From: Planctomycetota bacterium
GTDB taxonomy: Bacteria; Planctomycetota; UBA1135; UBA2386
Direction of reading: 5' to 3'
DNA: 38,112 nucleotides
Assembly: GCA_019636245.1 (NCBI GenBank)
Contig: JAHBXX010000045.1
Location: 1-38,112 of the forward strand
Shown here piece by piece: positions 10,289-17,874 of the stretch. The translations under genes and the position numbers were made by a program. Position 1 is the stretch's first letter, and each line of letters opens with the position of its first letter. The notes below the pieces were generated by a model. The model saw only the letters and a program-made list of their open reading frames with translations, was not told the origin of the DNA and searched no databases.

Positions 10289-10860
10289 CGCCCCTCCTTG
10301 CCGTCGGCCGGCGCAGCCCCGCCGGCGAAGTAGCGCCGCACCACCGCCCGGTGGCGCGGCGCGAGCCCGAGCCGCCAGGTGACGCCGCCGGCCCCGGCCG
10401 CACCTTCACCGCCGGCGCCGAGGTTCGGCGCCGGCCCGGCCTCGGCCTCGCTGCGGCGGCTGCCGACGGGCACCCATTCGCCGGGCAACGGCTGGCCAGG
10501 CGGCAACGGCAGCACGCCGCCCGCGTCCCCGGCCGCCGCTTCGGTCATCGCCAGCGCCGCATGGCCGGGACCGCGGCCGGTGCCGCCGAGGCCGGCGCCA
10601 TCGCCGTCGCCGCCGTCCGCTCCGGTGCCATCGCCGCCGAGGCCGCCCGCGCCCGCGCCCGCGCTCCGCGCCGAAGCGGTCGAGCACCGCCCGCAGGTCG
10701 GCGAGTTCGCCGCCGGCCGAGGCGGCGACGTCCGCCGTTGCTCCTGGCTGCAGGCCGCCGCCAAGCGCCTCGCCGAGCGCGCGTAGCGCCGCCGGTCCGT
10801 CGGCAGTGCCCTGGCGCGATGCCGCCGTCGTCGCCGCGCGGCCGCCAGCATCGCCTGCAC
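10285..10860 (-). CDS. C-terminal part of the frame-broken operon leader gene
   Basis: The open frame ends at 10285, overlapping the moxR start. Only two stretches look genuine. One is the last ~120 residues, a glycine-rich region (GGLGGDGTGADGGDGDG) followed by WRLGLAPRHRAVVRRYF, which looks like the terminal motif of large planctomycete membrane/coiled-coil proteins beside moxR. The other is the short VQAMLAAAR start, which continues the upstream frame-shifted coding sequence. Between about 10650 and 10830 the sensible protein (for example GPAALRALGEALGGG and ELADLRAVLDRFGAE) is in another frame. The ORF as written is therefore a composite. It most likely belongs to one protein with the N-terminal part at 10907-11680, interrupted by three frame changes that could be real decay or sequencing indels. 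Confidence 0.55.
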
Positions 10861-10906
10861 GCCGGGCGGCAGCCTGTCGAGCCGGCTGGCGGTGGCGGCC
10901 AGGGCC

Positions 10907-11680
10907 TCAGCCGCCGCGGCCAGCTGCGCCGGCTCCAGGTCGGCGGCGGACCGCGGTGGCGCTGGCGGCCGGGGTGCCCGGCCGTGCCGCCGCCGCCGCG
11001 GCCTGCAGCAACTGCTCGCGCTCGAGCCGGCGGTCGAGGGCGTCGAGGTCGCGCCATTCCGGCCGGTCGCCGGCCGCGAGCCGCTGCTGCAGCTCCGCCA
11101 GCTGCCGTTCGAGTTCCTGCGCCGCGTCCGCCGGCACCGGGCCGCGCGCCACCAGCTCGTGCAGACGCTCCGCCAGCCGCTCCAGTTCGGCCGCGGCGGC
11201 GGCGAACGGCAGCGCGGGCGCCGGGGCCGGCGCCGGCAGCAGGACGGTCACCGCGGCCAACAGCAGCGCCGCCGACGGCCACGGCAGCAGGGTGCGCCAG
11301 CGCAGGCGCGGCAGCGCCGTCGGCAGCGCCGCGAGGCCCTCGGCGAGGCGGGTGCGCTGCGCCTCGTCGAGACCGGCACCCTCGTGCGCGCACAGCAGCA
11401 GGCCGGCGAGCCCGAGCCGGCGGTCGAGGTGCGCGGCGGCGGTCGTGCGGTCGGGCCGTTCGCGCCGTGCCCTGGCGACCCCGCAGGCGAGCACGGGCAG
11501 CAGCAGGGCCGCCCACCACGCCGCCGGCTCGAGCGGCGCGCCGGACAGGCGCGCCGCGATCGCCAGCGCCGCGACGCCGACCGCCGCGACCCCCACCGCG
11601 CGCGCGACCGCCGCCGCGAACGCGCCGGCCGCCGCCCGGCGGGAGAAGGCGGCGATGGCGGTGGCAGGCGAAGGCGGCAT
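10907..11680 (-). CDS. N-terminal part of membrane/coiled-coil operon leader protein
   Basis: The ATG at 11680 opens a frame of 257 residues that stops at 10907. It begins MPPSPATAIAAFSRR and has hydrophobic segments at about 13-45, 51-68 and 128-142. An alpha-helical, charge-patterned region follows (ELERLAERLHELVARG, then QELERQLAELQQRLAAGD). The layout of TM segments, helical domain and glycine-rich tail, always just before moxR, resembles DUF4175-like proteins of Planctomycetota; this is family knowledge applied by eye. The sequence changes frame at about 10945, where SAADLEPAQLAAAAEALAAT continues sensibly in the next frame. The stop at 10907 is therefore probably not the true end. It is the first gene of the operon that runs to the left edge. 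Confidence 0.65.
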   Translation of the reverse strand: MPPSPATAIAAFSRRAAAGAFAAAVARAVGVAAVGVAALAIAARLSGAPLEPAAWWAALLLPVLACGVARARRERPDRTTAAAHLDRRLGLAGLLLCAHEGAGLDEAQRTRLAEGLAALPTALPRLRWRTLLPWPSAALLLAAVTVLLPAPAPAPALPFAAAAAELERLAERLHELVARGPVPADAAQELERQLAELQQRLAAGDRPEWRDLDALDRRLEREQLLQAAAAAARPGTPAASATAVRRRPGAGAAGRGG

Positions 11681-11816
11681 GCGGGGCGCGTAGAGACGGT
11701 CCGGGCGGGGTTGTATTTCCCCATCGGCACCGGCGCCATCCCACGACGCCGGACCCGGGGCGCCTTGCATCCCTCCTGGCCAGCATTCGCGCGGCCCGGG
11801 TGCCGATAAGGGGTGC
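11681..11816. promoter_or_regulatory. Divergent intergenic region between MoxR/VWA operon and PilX-like gene
   Basis: This 136-base gap separates two divergent starts and must contain the promoter of the whole minus-strand operon as well as that of the plus-strand gene. Before the plus-strand ATG there is TAAGGG at 11807-11812. On the minus strand a TACGCG lies six bases before the ATG at 11680. Neither has a convincing -35 box. An AAGGGG tract just before the plus-strand start could alternatively act as a weak ribosome site with unusually short spacing. Confidence 0.35.
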
Positions 11817-13064
11817 ATGCAAGCTGTCGACCTCGGCGCCCGCGGGGCGGGCGGCCCAGCCGCCGATCGCGGGGACGAAGGCGAACGCGGCCTCGCCATC
11901 GTGCTCGCCCTGCTGATGACCGTGCTGGCCGTCGGCATCACCACCACCGGCGTGCTGATGCTGCGCGCCACGGTGGCCAAGACCCGCACGAACTTCGCGG
12001 CGCGCACCCAGGCGGTCAGCGCCGCGCGTTCGGGCCTCGCCGAGGCGCTGAGCTGGCTGCGGCGGCAGACCTCGCAGCCGGTGACGACGTTCACCCCGCA
12101 GCTCGATGCGTCGGCATCGCCGCCGCAGCTGGACACGATCGACCCGGAGATCGGCCTGGTGCGCGAGTTCCGCATCACCGGCACGACCTGGGCCCGCTAC
12201 GAGGTCTGGCGGCCATGGCCTGGCGACCCGGACGCAGCCCGGCTGGCAAGGCGCCAGCTCTGGCAGGTCGACGACGTGTCGCGGCCGCGGGCGGGCGCGA
12301 GCCCGGGCAGCGTGTGGAAGCTGCGCTCCGTGGGCTACGTCTACCGCCGCAGTTCGACCGCCGTCCCGTTCGACAGCCCACCCAACACGGTGCTGGCCTC
12401 GCAGATCGCCGAGGTCGAGGTGCGCCGCCTGACGATCACCCTGCCGGGCCAGGCGGCGGTGAACGTGCGCGACGGCAACTCCTGCCACATCAACACCAAC
12501 GGCCGCATCGTCGGCGGCACCGGCGCCGGCATCTTCTACCCGCAGGGCACCGGCTCGCCGACCGTCGGGCCGGCGAGCGCCACCCGCGTCACCGGCACGC
12601 CGTCGCTGGCGCCGTCCGTGACCTACGACGACAGCTACCAGGCGGTGTTCGGCCTGTCGTTCGCCGAGCTGTCGGCGATGGCCAATCGCGTCGTCACCAG
12701 CGCCGACGACTTCCCGAACCCGATCCCGGACAGCTCGATCGTGATCGTCGACATGCCGACGCTGCAGATCAACGCGAGCCGGCCGCTGAACGGCACCGGC
12801 ATCGTCATCGTGCGCGGCAACCTGGTGATGAACGCGGGCAACAACTCGCTGTTCTCGGGCCTCCTCTACGTCGAAGGCAACCTGACGGTACGCGCACCCT
12901 CGGAGATCAACGGCTCGGTGATCTGCGGCGGCAACATGACGGTGCAGGGCGCCAGCGACTTCGCCACCATCAACTTCGACGAGGGCGTGCTCGACGCGCT
13001 GCTGTCGCGCTTCGGCAACTACCGGTTGTCGAGCACGACCTTCCTGCCGCGCCAGAGCCGGTGA
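11817..13064 (+). CDS. PilX-like type IV pilus-associated membrane protein
   Basis: This 415-residue protein has an N-terminal module typical of PilX/pseudopilin-like proteins: a short charged leader, GERGLAIVLALL at about 22-33, and one hydrophobic helix to about residue 48. A polar helix follows (KTRTNFAARTQAVSAARSGL), like the N-terminal stalk of pilins. The C-terminal half is beta-rich with repeated NxxG/VxGN units (GTGIVIVRGNLVMNAGNNS, GLLYVEGNLTVRAPS), resembling the bactofilin-like or DUF4900-type tails of such proteins. No other pilus gene is near, so it is an orphan here. It converges with the CDF gene, leaving only 12 bases between the two stops. The start rests on the ATG at 11817; upstream context is weak. 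Confidence 0.75.
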   Translation: MQAVDLGARGAGGPAADRGDEGERGLAIVLALLMTVLAVGITTTGVLMLRATVAKTRTNFAARTQAVSAARSGLAEALSWLRRQTSQPVTTFTPQLDASASPPQLDTIDPEIGLVREFRITGTTWARYEVWRPWPGDPDAARLARRQLWQVDDVSRPRAGASPGSVWKLRSVGYVYRRSSTAVPFDSPPNTVLASQIAEVEVRRLTITLPGQAAVNVRDGNSCHINTNGRIVGGTGAGIFYPQGTGSPTVGPASATRVTGTPSLAPSVTYDDSYQAVFGLSFAELSAMANRVVTSADDFPNPIPDSSIVIVDMPTLQINASRPLNGTGIVIVRGNLVMNAGNNSLFSGLLYVEGNLTVRAPSEINGSVICGGNMTVQGASDFATINFDEGVLDALLSRFGNYRLSSTTFLPRQSR

Positions 13065-13076
13065 ACGGCGGCGCGC

Positions 13077-14081
13077 TCAGCCGCGATGCGCGGCCGGATC
13101 GGGCAGCACGACCTCGTCGACGGTGAGCGGCCGCACGCCGGTGAACGGTTGCTGGCGCACCGAACAGGCCTCGAGGTCGCACATGGCGCAGTAGGCGCGT
13201 TCGCACGGGTCGGTGTGGAAGTCGATGTGGGCCTCGCCGGGCAGTTCGGCGAGCACGCTCGCCGCCAGCGCCTCGGCCGCATCGTGCGCCTGCTGCACCG
13301 TCCAGAACTCCGGCACCACGAGGTGGGCGCTGATGTGGCGCACGTGGCCGGAGCGGATCGCGCGCAGGTGGTGCAGCCGGATCACGCCGTCGCGCACGCG
13401 CGGCCCCAGCACGGCGACGAGCTCGCGCAGCAAGACCGGGTCCTCCTCGTCGAGCAGCCCGCCGATGGCGCGGCGCACGAGCCGCCAGCCGGTGCCGAGC
13501 AGCAGCAGCGCGACCACGGCGGCGGCCAGCGGGTCGAGCCAGCCGAGGCCGGTGAGGCGCACGGCCAGCAGGCCGCCGACGACACCGATGCTCGTCCAGA
13601 AGTCCGACAGCAGATGGTGCCCGTCGGCCTCGAGCGCCGCCGACCGGTGGCGGCGGCCGTAGCGGACCAGGAAGGCCCCGAGCAGGCCGTTGGCGGCGCC
13701 GGCGAACGCGGTCAGCAGGAGGCCAACGTCCAGCTGCCGCGGCACGGCGCCGGCGACCAGCGCCTCGCCGGCCTGCCACAGGATCACCACCGCGGCGCAG
13801 AAGATCAGCCCGCCCTCGAACGCCGCCGAGAAGAACTCGATCTTGCCGTGGCCGAACGGGTGGTCGCGATCGGCCGGGCGGCCGGCGTAGGCGACGACGC
13901 CGAACGCGAACGCGCCGGCGACGACGTTGACGATCGACTCGAGCGCGTCGCTGAAGATCGCCTGCGAGCCGGTCAGCGCGTAGGCCCAGAACTTGACGCC
14001 GAGCAGCACGACCGCGACGACGACCGCGGCGGCGGCGATCGCGGTGTGGGCGCGCGGTTCGGGCTTCGGCACGGCGGTCAC
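13077..14081 (-). CDS. Cation diffusion facilitator transporter with Cys-rich tail
   Basis: This 334-residue CDF-family protein exports divalent metal ions by proton antiport across the inner membrane. Six membrane helices are visible in residues 12-215. Metal-site residues are in the second helix (FSDALES, D45) and in the fifth (H156-x-x-x-D160 in GHHLLSDFW). The family phrase DHPFGHGK lies at 73-80. The cytoplasmic domain follows at about 220-292. After it comes an extension with C293-x4-C298-x2-C301-x4-C306, seen in one CDF subgroup and likely to bind metal. The start is the GTG at 14081. The gene lies 45 bases after the M14 peptidase and is probably co-transcribed with it. The metal specificity (Fe, Zn, Co or other) cannot be decided from motifs alone. 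Confidence 0.9.
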   Translation of the reverse strand: MTAVPKPEPRAHTAIAAAAVVVAVVLLGVKFWAYALTGSQAIFSDALESIVNVVAGAFAFGVVAYAGRPADRDHPFGHGKIEFFSAAFEGGLIFCAAVVILWQAGEALVAGAVPRQLDVGLLLTAFAGAANGLLGAFLVRYGRRHRSAALEADGHHLLSDFWTSIGVVGGLLAVRLTGLGWLDPLAAAVVALLLLGTGWRLVRRAIGGLLDEEDPVLLRELVAVLGPRVRDGVIRLHHLRAIRSGHVRHISAHLVVPEFWTVQQAHDAAEALAASVLAELPGEAHIDFHTDPCERAYCAMCDLEACSVRQQPFTGVRPLTVDEVVLPDPAAHRG

Positions 14082-14126
14082 GGCTCCCGCATCATCGCCG
14101 CCGCGCCGGCCGCTTGCACGCGGACG

Positions 14127-16865
14127 TCAGCGCCCGGCCGTCAGCAGCACCGCGTTCAGCAGGAACAGGTTCATGCCATCGGCGAACGCGCGCACGTTCG
14201 GGTCCTCGGCGAACGCCACCACGTGGCCGCGGCCGTGCGGCTGGTGGACCAGGAACGCCTTCTGCGGCAGCTGCCGCCGGCTCTCGTCCCAGACGAACCC
14301 GGCGCGCACCAGCTGCTCGGCGGGCGCGTAGATGGCGACGTTGGTGCCCCGATCGAGCTTCAGCGGCGTGAACACGTGCGTGCTGTCGTGCACGACGTTG
14401 GCGGCGCCGGCGTAGCCGAAGGCGAGCCAGTGGTCCGGATCGGTGGTCACCGCGAGGATCGCCCCCGGCACCGCCGGCGGCGGCTCGCGGTCGGGCCGGA
14501 CCGCCTTCTGGTAGTCGAAGGGCTCGTCGGCCTTGGGCCGGGCCTTGTCCGCCGCGGGCGCGTCCGGCTTCTTGTCGCCGTCGGTCGGGCGTTCGCCCTC
14601 GCCCTCCTTGCGCCGGGGCTCCGGCTCGGTCGCCAGCAGGCCGACCTCCTGGTCGCACAGCCAGCGGGTCGCCGAGCCGAGCGTCACCAGCACGCCGCCG
14701 CGGGCCACGAAGCCCTTGATCGCCTCGGCGCCGCGCTTGCCGAGCACCGTGCCGTAGCCGTTGCTCTCCGGCAGGATCAGCACCGTGAAGCGGTCGAGTT
14801 CGACGTCGGCGAGCTGGTGCGTGCGCACCGGAGTCACCGGCACGCCGTAGCGCTGCTCGAGCAGGTAGCGCGCCCAGCCGGCGGAGTTCGCATCGACCGG
14901 CCGGTCCCACGCCATCAGCACCCGCGGCACCTTCAGCGCCAGGGCGTGGTTGCTGCCGAGGCTGACGCCGTCCTCGATCCACGAACTGTCGGCGCAGTAC
15001 GGCGTGACGCCGTGCGCCACCGCCAGCGCCCCCAGGCGCGCGTGCAGGTCGGCCGGCTGGTCGTGCACGCGAACCACGTAGGACCCGGCCGGGAAGTCGT
15101 TGCCGTCGAGGCGGAAGCGCCTGTCCAGGCAGCGCACCTTGACGCCCAGGCGCAGCAGCTCGGCGAGCAGGGCCGCGGCGCCGTTCTGGCCCCAGGCGAC
15201 GACGTAGGCCACCTGCGGCGGCTCGGGCCGCAGCGGCGGCGCGCCGGTGCCCGCCTCGCCGGCGCGCAGCAGCCGGCGGTCGCCCTCGGCCCGCGCGGTC
15301 GTGGCCCAGCACTCGACGCCGAACAGGAGCGGCAGCGCCCAGGCCGTGAGGTCGTAGAACTCGGTGCCGAGCCGCCGCGCCTCGCGCCGCTTCTGCTCGT
15401 CGAGGAACGCCGGGTCCATGTCGAAGTGCGGCTCGAGCAGCACGTGCGCGAGCGTGCTGGCCGGCTGCGCCAGCGACACCACGTAGGCGCCGGCCGGGAA
15501 CGCCTGCTCGGTCGCCTCCGCCGCCGGGCGGCCGAGCGGCATCGCCACGGCGCGCAGCTCGCCGGTCGCGCGCTGCACCTCGATGCCCTGCGCCAGCAGC
15601 AGGTTGGCCAGCCGCGCGAGCCGCGTGCGGTCGCCGCGGTCGGGGAACACGTACTCCCGGATCGGGCCCTGTTCGCCGCGCGCGATGCCGGCGCGGCGAT
15701 GGGCGACGAACGCCCGCAGGGCCTCCTCGCGGCCGTTCGCCAGCGTCTCGAGCGTCGCCATCGAGGCGACGAAGTGCCGGTGCACGCCGTCGCGGTACCA
15801 CAGCAGGCCGTCGTCGCGGCGGCGGTAGACGAGGCCGCGCGCGCTCGCCATCTCGAAGGTCATGCCGACGCTGCCGTGGAAGGTCGGCCAGCCTTCGCCA
15901 TAGCCCGGGTAGAAGGAGTCGTAGGCCTCGCGGGTGAAGTAGTCGAAGCCGAAGCGGTCGAACCAGCGCGCGTTGTTGCGGCCGTAGCGGGCCAGCCAGG
16001 CGCGCTGCGTGGCCGTGATCTCGCCGTGCACGGGCGCCGCCGGCGGCGGGAAGTAGTAGGTCGCGTTGCCGCTCATCTCGTGCAGGTCGACGTAGCAGAG
16101 CGGCCACCAGTCGAGGAAGGCGCGCACGCGCGCCTGGGTCTCCGGCTGCGACAGCGCGAACCAGTCGCGGTTCATGTCGAACAGCGCGTGGTTGGTGCGG
16201 CCGCCCGGCCACGGCTGGCTGTGCTCGGCGCCGAGCGGCGTCGCGTCGGGGAAGCGGCCGCGTGCCGCGCGCGTGCCGTGCACGAAGCGGTCGCGGCCGT
16301 CGGGGTTCTGCAGCGGATCGACCAGGACGACGCACTCGGCGAGCACCTTGTCGGCGACCGGGTCGTTGCGCGCCGCCAGCAGGTGGTAGAGCACCAAGAG
16401 CGCCGCGTCGGTGCCCGACGGTTCGTCGCCGTGCACGCAGTTGGCGAGCCAGCCGACGGCGGGCAGCCCGCGCAGCAGCTGGGCTTCGTCGACGCCGTCG
16501 AGCAGCCGCGGGTCGGCGAGCTTGCGCATGCCCTCGCGGATCGCGCCGAGCCGGGCCATGTTGCCGGCGTTGGCGACGATCGCGTACCACAGCGTGCGCC
16601 CCGCCCAGCTGCGGCCGTACTCGACGATCTGCAGGCGCGGCGAGGCGGCGGCGAGCGCGCGCAGGTAGCGCTCGACGTCGGCATGGGTGGACAGTTCGGC
16701 GCCGGGCGCGTGGCCGGTGACCTGCTCGAGCGTCGGGATCGCCGGGTCGTAGACCACGTCGGGCGCGAACGGCCGCGGCGACGGCGCGGCGCCGGCGTCG
16801 GGCACCTGCGCGAGGACGGCGGCGGCGAGCACGAGCGGCAGGAACGGCGCGGCGGGGACGTGCAT
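14127..16865 (-). CDS. Secreted M14-family zinc carboxypeptidase with GATase-like domain
   Basis: This 912-residue protein has a signal peptide (FLPLVLAAAVLAQ, about 8-20). The peptidase domain has the M14 zinc ligands H146-x-x-E149 in CVHGDEPSG and H263 in VDLHEMSG. It also has the substrate-binding NPDGRDRF at about 188-195 and a candidate catalytic glutamate E339 in MTFEMAS. After it, residues about 610-700 look like a class I GATase-like domain (VLILPESNGYGTVLGK, then GFVARGGVLVTLGS). A Lys/Glu-rich stretch and a C-terminal beta domain follow. Large M14 proteins of this two-domain type are known in several phyla and are presumed to trim exported peptides. The start ATG at 16865 has no Shine-Dalgarno but a TAGAGT box nine bases upstream, so the transcript may be nearly leaderless. 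Confidence 0.9.
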   Translation of the reverse strand: MHVPAAPFLPLVLAAAVLAQVPDAGAAPSPRPFAPDVVYDPAIPTLEQVTGHAPGAELSTHADVERYLRALAAASPRLQIVEYGRSWAGRTLWYAIVANAGNMARLGAIREGMRKLADPRLLDGVDEAQLLRGLPAVGWLANCVHGDEPSGTDAALLVLYHLLAARNDPVADKVLAECVVLVDPLQNPDGRDRFVHGTRAARGRFPDATPLGAEHSQPWPGGRTNHALFDMNRDWFALSQPETQARVRAFLDWWPLCYVDLHEMSGNATYYFPPPAAPVHGEITATQRAWLARYGRNNARWFDRFGFDYFTREAYDSFYPGYGEGWPTFHGSVGMTFEMASARGLVYRRRDDGLLWYRDGVHRHFVASMATLETLANGREEALRAFVAHRRAGIARGEQGPIREYVFPDRGDRTRLARLANLLLAQGIEVQRATGELRAVAMPLGRPAAEATEQAFPAGAYVVSLAQPASTLAHVLLEPHFDMDPAFLDEQKRREARRLGTEFYDLTAWALPLLFGVECWATTARAEGDRRLLRAGEAGTGAPPLRPEPPQVAYVVAWGQNGAAALLAELLRLGVKVRCLDRRFRLDGNDFPAGSYVVRVHDQPADLHARLGALAVAHGVTPYCADSSWIEDGVSLGSNHALALKVPRVLMAWDRPVDANSAGWARYLLEQRYGVPVTPVRTHQLADVELDRFTVLILPESNGYGTVLGKRGAEAIKGFVARGGVLVTLGSATRWLCDQEVGLLATEPEPRRKEGEGERPTDGDKKPDAPAADKARPKADEPFDYQKAVRPDREPPPAVPGAILAVTTDPDHWLAFGYAGAANVVHDSTHVFTPLKLDRGTNVAIYAPAEQLVRAGFVWDESRRQLPQKAFLVHQPHGRGHVVAFAEDPNVRAFADGMNLFLLNAVLLTAGR

Positions 16866-16874
16866 GGCGCGCGG

Positions 16875-16917
16875 ACTCTACGGCCGGCGCCGGGGACCGG
16901 CGAGCGGCGGCTATGCT
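16875..16917. promoter_or_regulatory. Back-to-back -10-like boxes for the M14 and RluA genes
   Basis: The 61-base gap between two divergent starts contains TAGAGT on the minus strand (16880-16875), nine bases before the ATG at 16865. It also contains TATGCT on the plus strand (16912-16917), nine bases before the GTG at 16927. Both fit the TAnnnT form of a -10 element at equal distance from the start codon. Neither gene has a Shine-Dalgarno. No -35 box is visible in the GC-rich gap. Confidence 0.4.
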
Positions 16918-16926
16918 CGCCCGGCC

Positions 16927-17874
16927 GTGACCACGTCGCTCGCCTCGCCGGTGCCGCCGCACGCCGCCGGCCGGACGCTGCTCGACTGGCTCGCGTCGCG
17001 CTTCACCTACCACGACGCGACGGCATGGGGCGCCGAGCTGCTGGCCGGCCGCGTGCGACGCAACGGCGCCGTGGCCGCGGCCGACGACCGCCTGCAGGCC
17101 GGCGACCGCATCGCCTACACGCCGGCGCCGCCGCCGCCCCAGCCCGACCTGCGGCTGCCGATCCTGCACGACGATGCCGACCTCGTCGCCGTCGACAAGC
17201 CACCGCACCTGGCCGCGCACCGCGATGGCGCCTTCGGGCGGAACGTCCTGCTGCCCGAACTCGAGCGCCGCCTCGGGGCCGCGAGCGCGCTGCAGCTCGT
17301 GCACCGGCTCGACCGCGAGACCAGCGGCGTGCTGCTGCTGGCGCGCCACGCCGCGGCGGTGCGCGCCGTGCAGCAGCAGTTCGCCTCGGGCCAGGTCGGC
17401 AAGCGCTACGTCGCGCTCGTCCGCGGTCGCGTGCGCGACGATGCGTTCGTCATCGACGCGCCGATCGGCCCCGCCGGCGGCGCGATCGCCCACCAGCGCG
17501 CGGTGCTGCCGGCCGCGGCGCGCCATGCCCGGCCGGCGCGCACCGACGGGCGCGTGCTCGAGCGCTTCGCCGCCCACACGCTGGTCGAACTGACGCCCCA
17601 CACCGGCCGCACGCACCAGCTGCGCGTGCACCTCGCGCACCTCGGCCACCCGATCGAGGGCGACGTGCTCTACGGCGAGCCGGCGGACCGCTACCGCGCC
17701 TTCACCGCCCACCTCAAGGCCGGCGGGGATCCGCGCTGGCCAGGGCAACGCCCGGCCGGCCGCCACCTGCTGCACGCGCAGCGCCTCTCGCTGCGCCACC
17801 CGCGCACCGGCGCCGAGCTGGTGCTCGAGGCCGCGCCGCCGCCGGACTTCACCGCCACGGCGCTACTTGGGTAG
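16927..17874 (+). CDS. RluA-family pseudouridine synthase
   Basis: This 315-residue enzyme converts uridine to pseudouridine in rRNA or tRNA. An S4 RNA-binding domain lies at about 15-65 (RTLLDWLASRF, then LAGRVRRNGAV). The catalytic domain has HRLDRETSGVLLLAR with the nucleophile D129. Later family motifs are KRYVALVRG and TGRTHQLRVHLAHLGHPI followed by GDVLYG. The GTG at 16927 starts the protein just ahead of the S4 domain; the ATG at 16864 would read 21 residues antisense to the M14 start. The target base cannot be told from sequence. Its stop codon overlaps the stop region of the convergent anti-sigma gene by 12 bases. Confidence 0.92.
   Translation: MTTSLASPVPPHAAGRTLLDWLASRFTYHDATAWGAELLAGRVRRNGAVAAADDRLQAGDRIAYTPAPPPPQPDLRLPILHDDADLVAVDKPPHLAAHRDGAFGRNVLLPELERRLGAASALQLVHRLDRETSGVLLLARHAAAVRAVQQQFASGQVGKRYVALVRGRVRDDAFVIDAPIGPAGGAIAHQRAVLPAAARHARPARTDGRVLERFAAHTLVELTPHTGRTHQLRVHLAHLGHPIEGDVLYGEPADRYRAFTAHLKAGGDPRWPGQRPAGRHLLHAQRLSLRHPRTGAELVLEAAPPPDFTATALLG

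Noticed and set aside
14082..14105. Tiny ORF MMREP whose stop overlaps the CDF start
   Set aside because: Five codons with a chance ATG-ATG; no attenuator hairpin or ribosome site supports a leader peptide.
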